From Pseudobacter sp. (GTDB lineage: Bacteria; Bacteroidota; Bacteroidia; Chitinophagales; Chitinophagaceae): 64,000 bases of DNA. A program made the translations under genes and the position numbers. Below, piece after piece: positions 33,542 through 42,364 of this stretch. The notes beneath the pieces were generated by a model. It ran no database searches. It saw only the letters and a list, made by a program, of their open reading frames with translations, and was not told the DNA's origin. The stretch covers positions 330,245-394,244 of the forward strand of contig JAFIGX010000004.1 of the NCBI GenBank assembly GCA_017849455.1. Direction: 5' to 3'. Position 1 is the stretch's first letter; the number at the start of each line of letters is the position of its first letter.

Positions 33542-34552
33542 TCAACGCCCTCGGATACGCCGCAACAACGCCAGGAATGCGGCTTTGTCCCAATTACGGA
33601 ACCTGCCGCGCTGTATCACCAATGAGTTGTCATCAGGCTTTTGCAGATAATAATGAAATACGAAGCGGGCGTTCGGATATTTCCAACCGATCATCTGTCC
33701 GAACCGCAGATCATTGAACACAAGCGTGCTGTCCCATTTTTCAATTGTATAATATCCCTGTGAAAACCTTACCAGCCGGTGGGCATCTTCCATGTCATCG
33801 ATCAGCTCCAGGTATTGTTTGTTGCGGGGAAAATAATGGAAGGAAAGGGTGTCCTGGCGGTCGAATACAGACCGGTATGCAAGATGATAGCCGAGCGAAT
33901 CTTCCAACACTGCATACCATAACATATTATTGAGCGGCGTCGGCGTACTGAAATAACGTTCATATTGAATACCCTTTGCAGCAGCAATGGATTTCACGGA
34001 ACGGTCCGCCACCATTTTATTCACGACCCCGAAACAGAGATAGGCCCCGCAAACGACAAACGATAGCAGCACCCATTTTCGTCGGCGGGGATGATCTTTC
34101 CTGCGTACCAGCAGGAGTATGAATACGATGGCCGGACAAATAGAAAAAAGCGGGTCGGCAACGAATAGTAAATGAAAGGATACCCGTTGATGACTGAATG
34201 GCTCGAACCAGCCGGTGCCATAAGCATTCAGTCCATCGAGCAAAATATGTACAAGCATTTCCACACTGAAAAAGATGATCCATTTCTTCAGGCTGATGTC
34301 ATGCGGGCGATGCCATCGTTCTGCCACCATTGCAAAAAGCGGCGCTACCAACACTATGAACAGGAATGAATGGGTGAAACCGCGGTGCGCCAGCAGGTCA
34401 TTCACCGGGTTCATCCAGAATGACGCCACAAAATCGACATCGGGCAGGCTCTGCATCAGAGCTCCCCAGAACATTGCTTTTTTTCCTACCTGGCGGCCGG
34501 CAAATACTTCACCGATGCAGGCGCCAAGTACTATATGTGTGAGTGAATCCAT
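33542..34552 (-). CDS. Membrane-bound metal-dependent hydrolase, YdjM/YbcI type
   Basis: 336 residues. The N-terminus MDSLTHIVLGACIGEVFAGRQVGKKAMFWGALMQSLPDVDF and HRGFTHSFLFIVLVAPLF carry the histidines and aspartates conserved in this family, followed by HILLDGLNAYGTGWFEPFS. About five membrane helices lie in residues 60-190. The C-terminal ~130 residues form a soluble domain with SFHYFPRNKQYLEL and WKYPNARFVFHYYLQ. The biochemical role is not established for the family. It is divergent from the gntP-like gene with 58 bp between starts. Confidence 0.82.
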   Translation of the reverse strand: MDSLTHIVLGACIGEVFAGRQVGKKAMFWGALMQSLPDVDFVASFWMNPVNDLLAHRGFTHSFLFIVLVAPLFAMVAERWHRPHDISLKKWIIFFSVEMLVHILLDGLNAYGTGWFEPFSHQRVSFHLLFVADPLFSICPAIVFILLLVRRKDHPRRRKWVLLSFVVCGAYLCFGVVNKMVADRSVKSIAAAKGIQYERYFSTPTPLNNMLWYAVLEDSLGYHLAYRSVFDRQDTLSFHYFPRNKQYLELIDDMEDAHRLVRFSQGYYTIEKWDSTLVFNDLRFGQMIGWKYPNARFVFHYYLQKPDDNSLVIQRGRFRNWDKAAFLALLRRIRGR

Positions 34553-34586
34553 ATTCTGTTGCGCAATTTAAGTAGGATTTATTCTT

Positions 34587-34594
34587 TATATTCG
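34587..34594 (+). promoter_or_regulatory. Candidate -7 element of the gntP-like gene
   Basis: TATATTCG deviates from TAnnTTTG at one position (C for T) and lies 17 bp before the ATG. Weak evidence. Confidence 0.25.
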
Positions 34595-34610
34595 TCGACA
34601 TTTCAACTGC

Positions 34611-35912
34611 ATGACCCTACTCATCGTATTGCTCTGCATCCTGGCGTTGGTATTGCTCATTACATGGGGCAAATGCAATGCCTTCCTTGCCTTCCTGCTT
34701 ATATCGATCGCCGCCGGCTGGCTATTGGGAATTCCCGTCAACAAGATCACCCAATCCATTACCAAGGGTATCGGCGATACATTGGGTTCTCTTATCATCA
34801 TCATCATGCTGGGCGCCATGCTGGGGAAACTCGTGGCAGAAAGCGGCGCCGCCCGCAGGATCACTTCTACCATGATGAATGCCTTCGGCGAAAAATATAT
34901 CCAATGGGCATTGATGGTGACCGGCTTCATTGTAGGCATTCCGCTTTTCTACAATGTAGGTTTTGTGTTGATGGTGCCGCTGATCTTTTCAGTGGTATAC
35001 CAATACAAACTACCCGCCGTGTATATCGGGCTGCCCATGCTGGCCTCCCTCTCCGTTACGCATGGCTTCCTGCCTCCGCACCCATCTCCTACTGCGCTCG
35101 TTACACAGTTCCAGGCCAATATGGGAATGACCTTATTATATGGCTTCATTATTGCCATACCTGCCATCATTCTGGCCGGGCCGGTCTTTGCCAGCACCCT
35201 CAAAAATATCAAATCCGTTCCACTGCAAACGTTTCAACCGAAACAGATCCCTGAAAAAGAATTGCCGGGCACTGCCAATAGTTTTCTCTCATCGCTCCTT
35301 CCCGTGATCCTGCTGGCTGTTACAGCCATCCTTCCTCAACTTTCTGACCCGCATCCACTCTATGCTTTTTTCGGCGATCCCATTATCGTGATGCTGATCT
35401 CCGTATTGGTAGCCACTTTCACGTTGGGCCCCAGTACCGGCAAATCCATCAAGGCCATCATGGATATCTACAGCGATGCCGTGAAGGATGTGGCCATGAT
35501 CGTACTGATCGTAGCCGGGGCAGGCGTGTTGAAACAGGTTTTCGTCGATAGTGGCGTGAGCCGGGAGATCGCTGCCAGCCTGGAACATTGGTCTATCCAC
35601 CCGCTGGTGCTGGGCTGGCTGATCGCAGCCGTTATACGGGTATGTATAGGTTCTGCTACGGTGGCCGGACTTACCACAGCCGGCATCATTGCGCCCACCA
35701 TGGCACAGATGCATGTGAACCCAAGTCTCATGGTGCTTTCCATCGGCGCCGGCAGCCTGATGTTCTCCCATGTGAATGATGCAGGCTTCTGGATGTATAA
35801 GGAATATTTCAATCTCAGTATCAAAGACACGCTCCGTTCCTGGTCGATCATGGAAACCATCGTGGCCGTTGCAGGATTGATCGGCGTACTGGTACTGAGC
35901 CTTTTCGTATAG
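34611..35912 (+). CDS. GntP-family permease (gluconate:H+ symporter type)
   Basis: 433 residues with about 12 membrane helices. Family landmarks are ITWGKCNAFLAFLLISIAAGWLLG, GIGDTLGSLIIIIMLGAMLGKLVAESGAA, GIPLFYNVGFVLMVPLIF and HGFLPPHPSPTALV, then IGSATVAGLTTAGIIAPTM and SHVNDAGFWMYKEYF. Relatives move gluconate, hydroxy acids or D-serine. The next gene encodes a D-threonine aldolase-like PLP enzyme and starts 33 bp later, so a D-hydroxyamino acid is a sensible guess for the substrate, as in the DsdX subgroup; this is inference. Confidence 0.9.
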   Translation: MTLLIVLLCILALVLLITWGKCNAFLAFLLISIAAGWLLGIPVNKITQSITKGIGDTLGSLIIIIMLGAMLGKLVAESGAARRITSTMMNAFGEKYIQWALMVTGFIVGIPLFYNVGFVLMVPLIFSVVYQYKLPAVYIGLPMLASLSVTHGFLPPHPSPTALVTQFQANMGMTLLYGFIIAIPAIILAGPVFASTLKNIKSVPLQTFQPKQIPEKELPGTANSFLSSLLPVILLAVTAILPQLSDPHPLYAFFGDPIIVMLISVLVATFTLGPSTGKSIKAIMDIYSDAVKDVAMIVLIVAGAGVLKQVFVDSGVSREIAASLEHWSIHPLVLGWLIAAVIRVCIGSATVAGLTTAGIIAPTMAQMHVNPSLMVLSIGAGSLMFSHVNDAGFWMYKEYFNLSIKDTLRSWSIMETIVAVAGLIGVLVLSLFV

Positions 35913-35920
35913 TAATTTTG
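35913..35920 (+). promoter_or_regulatory. Candidate -7 element before the D-TA-family gene
   Basis: TAATTTTG is a full match to TAnnTTTG and begins directly after the gntP stop codon, 25 bp before the next ATG. It would allow separate transcription of the aldolase-like gene. Confidence 0.3.
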
Positions 35921-35944
35921 CAGCAGCCATTCATTTGAATTTTT

Positions 35945-37063
35945 ATGACAACGACGAATAAAGACTGGTTTCGTATTCAAAATATCGATTCCATCGATTC
36001 CCCGGCATTGGTGGTCTATCCTGCCCGTGTACAGGAAAATATCCGCCTGCTGCTATCCATGATCGATGATGTGGACAGGCTGCGACCGCATGTAAAAACC
36101 CATAAGAACCGCGAAGCCACCCGGCTGATGCTCGACGCAGGCATCCATCGCTTCAAATGCGCCACCATCGCGGAAGCGGAGATGCTGGCGCTCTGCAATG
36201 CGCCTGATGTGCTTCTTGCTTATCAACCCATCGGCGCGAAACTGCAACGGTTTATTGCCCTGGTCAAAAAATATCCCCGCACGAATTTCTCCTGCCTGCT
36301 CGATCATATCGATGCAGCGCATCAGCAGTCGGCCGCATTCCATGCAGCTTCCCTCAACGTTCCGTTCTTTATCGATCTCAATATCGGCCAGGACCGTACC
36401 GGCATTATCCCTTCCAAAGCGCTCGCTTTGTATGAAGCCTGTTCGAAGCTGCCGGGCCTTCAGTTTGCCGGCTTTCATGCGTACGATGGGCATATCCGCG
36501 ATAAGAACATCGAAGCCCGCCGCCAGCTCATCGATGATGCTTTCAAACCGGTAGAAGAACTGACCGGTACGATGCGGCAAAAGGGTTACCCGGTACCCGA
36601 TATCATTGCCGGTGGCTCTCCCTCTTTCCCGGTACATGCTCAACGAAAAGGGGTGCAATGCAGTCCCGGTACTTTTGTGTTCTGGGATAAAGGTTATACC
36701 GATTGGTGCCCCGAGCAACCTTTTCAGCCGGCAGCACTTGTTATTACCAGGGTCATTTCCCTGCCTGATGCTTCCAAAGTCTGTCTCGACCTGGGCCATA
36801 AATCAGTAGCTGCGGAGAATGAGCTTGCGAGCCGCATCCATTTCCTCAATGCGCCCAACCTAAAGGCCGTTGCACAGAGTGAGGAGCACCTCGTTGTTGA
36901 GGCAGGTAAAGGCCATTCATGGAAGATCGGCGATGTGCTGTATGGGTTGCCGCTGCATATTTGCCCGACCATCGCCCTCTATGAACGCACCATCACCGTT
37001 AACGATGGTATGGCAGGAGGCGATTGGAAAATTATTGCCCGCGACCGCACCATCAGCATTTAA
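35945..37063 (+). CDS. D-TA-family PLP enzyme (D-threonine aldolase/D-serine dehydratase-like)
   Basis: 372 residues, alanine-racemase-like fold type III. The PLP lysine is K51 in RPHVKTHK, the family signature. Other blocks are FIDLNIGQDRTGI, FAGFHAYDGHIRD and SPGTFVFWDKGY. The C-terminal metal site HICPTIALY keeps the His-x-Cys pair of D-threonine aldolase and D-serine dehydratase. It cleaves or deaminates D-3-hydroxyamino acids, probably with Zn or Mn. Its neighbour gntP could supply the substrate. Which of the two activities applies cannot be read from the sequence. Confidence 0.88.
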   Translation: MTTTNKDWFRIQNIDSIDSPALVVYPARVQENIRLLLSMIDDVDRLRPHVKTHKNREATRLMLDAGIHRFKCATIAEAEMLALCNAPDVLLAYQPIGAKLQRFIALVKKYPRTNFSCLLDHIDAAHQQSAAFHAASLNVPFFIDLNIGQDRTGIIPSKALALYEACSKLPGLQFAGFHAYDGHIRDKNIEARRQLIDDAFKPVEELTGTMRQKGYPVPDIIAGGSPSFPVHAQRKGVQCSPGTFVFWDKGYTDWCPEQPFQPAALVITRVISLPDASKVCLDLGHKSVAAENELASRIHFLNAPNLKAVAQSEEHLVVEAGKGHSWKIGDVLYGLPLHICPTIALYERTITVNDGMAGGDWKIIARDRTISI

Positions 37064-37110
37064 TTCCTTCACCTATTGACGGCCCGGTATTACCTTCGCT
37101 GCAAAAAAAT

Positions 37111-38187
37111 ATGGAGCAGCCCATCAATGTCGGACTTGCAGGGTTCGGCATTTCCGCTACGGTATTCCACGCACCATTTTTCGAGACCATGCCTCAGTAC
37201 AACCTGGTGAGCGTGCTGGAAAGAAGCAAAGAGGGATCGAAGAAAAAATATCCGTGGGTAAAGATCGTGCGCAGTATCGAATCGATGGTGGCTGATCCTT
37301 CGGTTGACCTGGTGGTGATCACCACACCGAACGATACGCATTTCCCCTATGCCAAAGCCGCACTGGAGGCGGGGAAACATGTGGTGGTGGAAAAGCCATT
37401 CACTATCACCAGTGAAGAGGCCCGGCAACTGAGCGTGCTGGCCGCCGGTTCCGGAAAGGTGCTGAGCATTTACCAGAACCGCCGGTATGTAAGCGATTTC
37501 CTGACCATCAAAGAAATACTGGAAAAAGGATTATTGGGTGAAGTGTACGAATTCGAAGGGCACTACGACCGCTACCGCGCTGAAGCCAGGCCCAATGCCT
37601 GGCGGGAAGAAGCTGCACCGGGCAGTGGCATCCTGTACGACCTGGGCGCTCATCTCATCGACCAGGCCTGCTACCTGTTTGGCATACCCGAAAATATCAC
37701 TGCCGATATCCGGCATCAGCGGCCTCATGCCAAGGCCGTGGATTACTTCGACCTGCGGATCAATTTTGGTGCAGTGAAAGTGATCCTGCATGCCGGTATG
37801 CTGGTGCGCGAGCCCGGTCCCAGGTATATGATACATGGCGCCAAAGGCTCTTTCATCAAGTTTGGGGAAGATCCGCAGGAAGCGAGATTACGGGCAGGGG
37901 ATTTACCTGTAGGAGATGATTGGGGCAAAGAATCACCCGATATTTATGGACTGCTGCATACGGAGGTCAACAGGAAGATCATCCGCGAAAAATATCCTTC
38001 ATTGCCTGGAAGCTATGCCCTTTACTACAGCAACCTGTATGAGAGCATTGTGCACAAAGCGCCTGTAAAAGAAAAACCGGATCATGGTTTCAACACGATC
38101 CGGTTGATCGAACTGGCTATAGAAAGCAGTCGACAGCAAAAGACCCTTCCGTGTACAGGCCTGCTCGATGTTTCATACGGGCAATAA
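37111..38187 (+). CDS. Gfo/Idh/MocA-family oxidoreductase
   Basis: 358 residues from ATG at 37111 (MEQPINVGLAGFG); the frame is open 29 codons further but that part overlaps the upstream gene and lacks homology. NAD(P)-binding GLAGFGISATVFHAPFF, VVITTPNDTHFPYAKAALEAGKHVVVEKPF with the family EKP motif, and substrate-domain SGILYDLGAHLIDQACYLFG with the catalytic D/H. Members oxidise sugars or related polyols; the substrate is not known. It is third in the gntP group. Confidence 0.88.
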   Translation: MEQPINVGLAGFGISATVFHAPFFETMPQYNLVSVLERSKEGSKKKYPWVKIVRSIESMVADPSVDLVVITTPNDTHFPYAKAALEAGKHVVVEKPFTITSEEARQLSVLAAGSGKVLSIYQNRRYVSDFLTIKEILEKGLLGEVYEFEGHYDRYRAEARPNAWREEAAPGSGILYDLGAHLIDQACYLFGIPENITADIRHQRPHAKAVDYFDLRINFGAVKVILHAGMLVREPGPRYMIHGAKGSFIKFGEDPQEARLRAGDLPVGDDWGKESPDIYGLLHTEVNRKIIREKYPSLPGSYALYYSNLYESIVHKAPVKEKPDHGFNTIRLIELAIESSRQQKTLPCTGLLDVSYGQ

Positions 38188-38221
38188 CCGGATTTTCAGT
38201 TATCCTTCACTGTTATATTTT

Positions 38222-38614
38222 TTATTTCGATGATGCTCCGCAGGGGCTTGTCGACACATTTATGATGTCATACTGCGTTCTCGGCGGCGCATCATACATC
38301 ATACAAACTACACAATCCGAAGGTTTCGGCTTTTCGATCGTAAAGTAAATGGTATTCCCCGGCTTCACTTCTGCAGGTAGTTTGCAGAGATTGGAAACGC
38401 TGAACACATTGTCGTACGTTGCGGGATTGGCGGAGGTGGAATCTTTCCATCCATCTTCCCCGATGCTATCATTATTCGTAACCTGGACCACCAGGCTCGC
38501 ACAACTGGTGCGGACCACTTTGCCTTGCAGGCATTGGGTATTGAGTTTTTTCTTGTCGCCGCATTGCATTGCCAGAATAGGCAGGGCGACCAGTGCCAAG
38601 AGGGTGTTATTCAT
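38222..38614 (-). CDS. Small exported cysteine-rich protein, probable lipoprotein
   Basis: 130 residues. The N-terminus MNNTLLALVALPILAMQCGDKKK looks like a lipoprotein signal with the acceptor cysteine in AMQC, though Q at -1 departs from the usual lipobox. Seven further cysteines lie in the mature part (NTQCLQGKVVRTSCASLVV, SNLCKLP, DCVVCMMYDAPP, STSPC), suggesting disulphides and an envelope location. No family recognised. It ends 35 bp from the convergent oxidoreductase gene. Confidence 0.7.
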   Translation of the reverse strand: MNNTLLALVALPILAMQCGDKKKLNTQCLQGKVVRTSCASLVVQVTNNDSIGEDGWKDSTSANPATYDNVFSVSNLCKLPAEVKPGNTIYFTIEKPKPSDCVVCMMYDAPPRTQYDIINVSTSPCGASSK

Positions 38615-38667
38615 AGTGGTTTTTGTTTTTGACAGCCAGCCTCACCATTACGTTGCATACAGGAGGA

Positions 38668-39654
38668 TTACAGGCCGGTCACCATCAGGCTGCATCCACG
38701 GATATCGCTATGGTCGAGCCGGCCCTGTACTTCAAACCTTCCGGCTCCATCCAGCCGGCCAACATCTTCAGTGGCTATGAAGGAGCAGGAATACAAATTG
38801 GCAAGATCGATCACATTCACGATACCGGTACCTGAATAACCGACCGCAAGAGGATCGTCTTCCTGTCGCACCAACACTTTCATCCAGGGTGGACAGGAGA
38901 AAATACCCTCCCCTTGCGAGTAAGCCTGTGAAAGCAGCTCCGTCATCCCGTATTCCGAATGGACCGATGAAAGGCCGAATGCATTTTGCAGGATACCATG
39001 CACTTCCTGCCTGGTCATTTCTTCACGCCTGCCTTTCATACCGCCTGTTTCCATCACGATCGTATGTTGCAGCGGCATGGGGAATTTTTCTGCAAAGTCC
39101 AGCAAGGCAAACGTAACGCCGATCAGGAGGGTAGGCTGCCCGGCCGATCCCAGCTGTTGCAATACCTGTTGCAGGCGTTCATGCTCGTAGAGATAGAACC
39201 CACTGTGAGGATGGCCGCTGCGGCGGATCAGTTCGTCGACCATGACCACCAATGAAGAGTTCCTGCGTTCCAGGTAGGAAGGAAGCAGGCCGATAATACA
39301 CCAGCCTTCCACCGGGCCATAGAACTGTTCGAAGGTCCGCAGAAAGCTCCGCCGGTAGAGCGACAAATGTTTTACATAATGCCGGCTGTTGACCGTTTGC
39401 GTAGTGCCACTGCTCTCGAATACTGCTTCCGGCCCGAAAGAAGTGGTGAGCACCTCATGGCTCTTGAAAAACCGGATCGGCAGGAATGGGATGTCCAGTA
39501 CATCACGGACATCCTCCCCAACCAAATGCAGGGCCTTTACGTATTGATTATAAACGGGATTGTTCTGATATTGGAACCGGAATATCTCCAGGGCCAGTTC
39601 ATCGAATGCTGCCGGATCAGTCAAAAAAACTTTATCTTCATATTTAGAAATCAT
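38668..39654 (-). CDS. LuxE-like acyl-protein synthetase
   Basis: 328 residues from ATG at 39652-39654 (MISKYEDKVFLTDP); a longer frame of 20 codons would overlap the divergent gene. LuxE-family proteins are adenylate-forming enzymes that activate fatty acids. Visible are FLPIRFFKSHEVLT, the ATP-binding SSGTTQ loop (81-86), IIGLLPSYLERRNSSLVVMV, ETGGMKGRREEMTRQEV and the C-terminal SEYGMTELLSQAY with the E/T pair of adenylating enzymes. No luxC/luxD reductase or transferase genes accompany it, so the acyl acceptor is unknown. Divergent from a lipoprotein gene. Confidence 0.85.
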   Translation of the reverse strand: MISKYEDKVFLTDPAAFDELALEIFRFQYQNNPVYNQYVKALHLVGEDVRDVLDIPFLPIRFFKSHEVLTTSFGPEAVFESSGTTQTVNSRHYVKHLSLYRRSFLRTFEQFYGPVEGWCIIGLLPSYLERRNSSLVVMVDELIRRSGHPHSGFYLYEHERLQQVLQQLGSAGQPTLLIGVTFALLDFAEKFPMPLQHTIVMETGGMKGRREEMTRQEVHGILQNAFGLSSVHSEYGMTELLSQAYSQGEGIFSCPPWMKVLVRQEDDPLAVGYSGTGIVNVIDLANLYSCSFIATEDVGRLDGAGRFEVQGRLDHSDIRGCSLMVTGL

Positions 39655-39708
39655 AAACAGGTACTGACAGGCAAAGCCATTAATTTTGTGAATATTACAG
39701 TCAACTCT

Positions 39709-40155
39709 ATGCAAAAGTCAACCATTTATATCTGTTCGCTGCTTCTTATTGGGATCGTGATCGCCTGCAACAAAAGTAAGCTAAATACCAGGCCCACGAT
39801 CAAAGTAATAAGGGTAGAGAACACCGTGATCCCTTTAGGTAGTACATCCCCGCTGATAGTCGAGTTCGATTATACCGACAAGGAAGGCGATATCAGCAAT
39901 TCCATGTTCGTTCAGAAAATTCGTTTGAACAAGATCGTAGTTCCAACCGTCCGGGATACCTTCTCCCTTCCCATCCCGAATCTGGGTGTAAACAGGACCG
40001 ATGGTCAAATCGAAATTCGCTTATATCCCACCGATCTTCAGAGTGCCCAAACCTCATTCGAGCCCGATACCATGAATATCCGTTTCGCCTTGCGTGATAA
40101 AGCCGGCAATGTAAGCGATACCGTCTCTATCGGCCAGGTGGTGCTTTTCCGCTAA
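39709..40155 (+). CDS. Predicted lipoprotein, hypothetical
   Basis: 148 residues from ATG at 39709. MQKSTIYICSLLLIGIVIAC is a lipoprotein signal with lipobox IVIAC, followed by NKSK. The mature part is predicted all-beta with RPTIKVIRVENTVIPLGSTSPLIVEF, DYTDKEGDISNSMFVQKI and a closing RFALRDKAGNVSDTVSI, reminiscent of immunoglobulin-like envelope domains. Function unknown. It starts 54 bp from the divergent luxE-like gene and is 13 bp before the UbiA-like gene. Confidence 0.75.
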   Translation: MQKSTIYICSLLLIGIVIACNKSKLNTRPTIKVIRVENTVIPLGSTSPLIVEFDYTDKEGDISNSMFVQKIRLNKIVVPTVRDTFSLPIPNLGVNRTDGQIEIRLYPTDLQSAQTSFEPDTMNIRFALRDKAGNVSDTVSIGQVVLFR

Positions 40156-40168
40156 CTTCGCGGGTGCC

Positions 40169-41020
40169 ATGACCGGAATACTGAAGCAATTCTTTCATTT
40201 CTTCCTGTTCACAAGCCTGTTCATTGCAGGATGCGCATTGGTGATGGTGCATCAGTCGAACCAATTGCTTTCCCTCCATTATGATATCCCGGCCTACATG
40301 GGCTTTGTTTGTTTCTCCACTATTTGCAGCTATAATTTCCACTGGTACCTCACGCCTGATATGGACAGTGAGACCATCCGTGTAAGCTGGACGAAGGAAC
40401 ACAAAGCCACTCACCTGGGATTATTCATGGCCGGACTGATCGGCGCCCTCTGGTATTTTTTTCACCTGAAAGCAGATTGGCGCTGGCTGGGAGGGGCCGC
40501 CCTGCTCACTTTCCTGTACTCCGCGCCCAAACTCCCCACCTATCCTTTCCGCTGGTTGCGCAAGATCGCTATCGGCAAGACCATTTTCCTGGCTTTCGTA
40601 TGGACCTATGTTACTACCGTGTTACCGGTAGCACTCGACCATCATCACTGGGCACCGGCCTCCATCCTGTTTTGCCTCAGCCGCTTTTTCCTGATCTATG
40701 CTATATGTATCCTGTTCGATTTCCGCGACAGGGCTTACGACAAGAAAGAAGGCATCCGCAGTATGATCACTTATTTTTCCCTACGGGGCATCAACCGGTT
40801 ATTCTATCTTTCCATCCTGTTATTCGCCGCTTCCACGCTCGCACTCTACTGGTTTGGCTTCTCTGCCCTTCTGATCTGCCTGCTCCTTGTACCCGGACTG
40901 ATCGTTTGGGCCCTCTACCCTTATGCCAAAAGGAATTTCTCCGATTATTTGTATTATTTTGTTTTGGACGGGCTGATGATGTTGTCGGCCCTGCTGACCC
41001 TGGTTATGCCATTATCTTAA
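40169..41020 (+). CDS. UbiA-like polytopic membrane protein
   Basis: 283 residues with about eight membrane helices. The cytosolic loop DFRDRAYDKKEGIRSM matches the second aspartate-rich motif of UbiA prenyltransferases. The first motif, normally NDxxDxxxD, appears reduced to NFHWYLTPDMDSE. UbiA enzymes join prenyl chains to aromatic or other acceptors; with a degraded first motif, activity is uncertain. In other Bacteroidota similar proteins are annotated only as hypothetical. Thirteen bp after the lipoprotein gene, same strand. Confidence 0.65.
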   Translation: MTGILKQFFHFFLFTSLFIAGCALVMVHQSNQLLSLHYDIPAYMGFVCFSTICSYNFHWYLTPDMDSETIRVSWTKEHKATHLGLFMAGLIGALWYFFHLKADWRWLGGAALLTFLYSAPKLPTYPFRWLRKIAIGKTIFLAFVWTYVTTVLPVALDHHHWAPASILFCLSRFFLIYAICILFDFRDRAYDKKEGIRSMITYFSLRGINRLFYLSILLFAASTLALYWFGFSALLICLLLVPGLIVWALYPYAKRNFSDYLYYFVLDGLMMLSALLTLVMPLS

Positions 41021-41072
41021 TAAATCAGTAATTTTATCGTTTTACCCGGGAACATTAATCATATTGAATACT

Positions 41073-42179
41073 ATGGCTAAAACAACAAAAGCAAAATCCA
41101 TCCTCACAGACAAATCCCTGCAATTCCTGAAAGAATATATCAATACCGCTTCACCCGTCGGTTTTGAGAGCAATGGCCAGAAGCGTTGGCTCAGTTATAT
41201 AAAACCATTGGTCGATACCACTTTCACCGATCCTTATGGTACGGCAGTAGGTGTCATCAATCCAAAATCTCCTTTCAAAGTAGTGATCGAAGCACATGCC
41301 GATGAGATCAGTTGGTTCGTGAACTATGTAACCCCCGAAGGATTGCTCTACCTGAAAAGGAACGGAGGGGTTGACCACCAGATCGCACCCGGACAGCGGG
41401 TGATCATCCACGGTAAAAAAGGCCCGGTGAAAGCCGTGTTCGGATGGCCCGCCATCCATACACGTATCCATAATACCGAAACCAGGGAACCGAACCCCAA
41501 AGTAGAGAACCTATTCCTGGACTGTGGCGCACGTTCCAAAAAAGAAGTGGAAGAACTGGGCGTTCATATCGGCGCCGTAGCTACTTACCAGGACGGGTTC
41601 GATGAACTGGCCAACGATTATTTTATCGGCCGCGCATTCGATAACCGGATCGGGGGCTTCATGATCGCGGAAGTGGCGCGACTGCTGAAAGAAAATAAAA
41701 AGAACCTGCCTTATGGTTTATATGTGGTGAATGCCGTGCAGGAAGAGATCGGGCTGCGTGGGGCTGAAATGATCGCACGGCGGATCAAACCGGATATCGC
41801 CATCATCACCGATGTAACGCATGATACATCCACCCCGATGGTGAACAAGATCATCGAAGGGGATGTGACCTGCGGCAAAGGCCCTTCGCTGGCCTATGGC
41901 CCTGCCGTCCACAATAAATTGCTCGATCTGGTGCAGGATGTGGCGGAGAAGAAAAAAATTCCCGTTCAGTTGAGAACAGTATCGCGCAGTACAGGCACCG
42001 ATACGGATTCTTTCGCCTATGCCAATGATGGATGTCCTTCCGTACTGATCTCGATCCCGCTCAGGTATATGCACACAACGGTGGAAATGCTGCACAGGAA
42101 TGATATCGAGCAAACGGTCCATCTGATGTATGAGACATTATTGACTTTAAGTCCGAAAACCAATCTCAGTTACCTGTGA
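41073..42179 (+). CDS. M42-family metallopeptidase (glutamyl/cellulase-M aminopeptidase type)
   Basis: 368 residues from ATG at 41073; a TTG three codons earlier is weaker. M42 enzymes form large tetrahedral aminopeptidases with two metals. Ligands are visible: H75 and D77 in EAHADE, D in GRAFDNRIGG, catalytic EE in VNAVQEEIGLRGAEM, D in ITDVTHD and the last H in IPLRYMHTTVEM. GPSLAYGPAVHN is also typical. It is cytoplasmic (no signal). The stop overlaps the next small gene by four bases (GTGA). Confidence 0.92.
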   Translation: MAKTTKAKSILTDKSLQFLKEYINTASPVGFESNGQKRWLSYIKPLVDTTFTDPYGTAVGVINPKSPFKVVIEAHADEISWFVNYVTPEGLLYLKRNGGVDHQIAPGQRVIIHGKKGPVKAVFGWPAIHTRIHNTETREPNPKVENLFLDCGARSKKEVEELGVHIGAVATYQDGFDELANDYFIGRAFDNRIGGFMIAEVARLLKENKKNLPYGLYVVNAVQEEIGLRGAEMIARRIKPDIAIITDVTHDTSTPMVNKIIEGDVTCGKGPSLAYGPAVHNKLLDLVQDVAEKKKIPVQLRTVSRSTGTDTDSFAYANDGCPSVLISIPLRYMHTTVEMLHRNDIEQTVHLMYETLLTLSPKTNLSYL

Positions 42180-42364
42180 TCACCGCCTCTTATTTCCTGT
42201 ATGTTGATCCTGGTAGCGGCAGCTACCTCGTACAACTGATCATTGCCGCCATCCTGGGCGCATTGTTCTATTTCAGGAACCTTTGGTGGAAGATAAAAGC
42301 TTTTTTCTTCCGGTCGAAAAAAGAGGACGCGAACAAGAATGAGCAAACCAATGATCAGCTATAA
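42176..42364 (+). CDS. Small membrane protein (62 residues)
   Basis: GTG start overlapping the M42 stop; the end overlaps the following methyltransferase start by 26 bp, so all three are likely coupled. Sequence: YVDPGSGSYLVQLIIAAILGALFYF, one membrane helix, then FRNLWWKIKAFFFRSKK and an acidic-polar tail. The DPGSGS-helix-WWKIK pattern is recognisable in small proteins encoded next to similar methyltransferase and sulfatase-fold genes in other bacteria, as I recall. Function unknown; it may anchor or assist the two neighbours. Confidence 0.75.
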   Translation: MITASYFLYVDPGSGSYLVQLIIAAILGALFYFRNLWWKIKAFFFRSKKEDANKNEQTNDQL

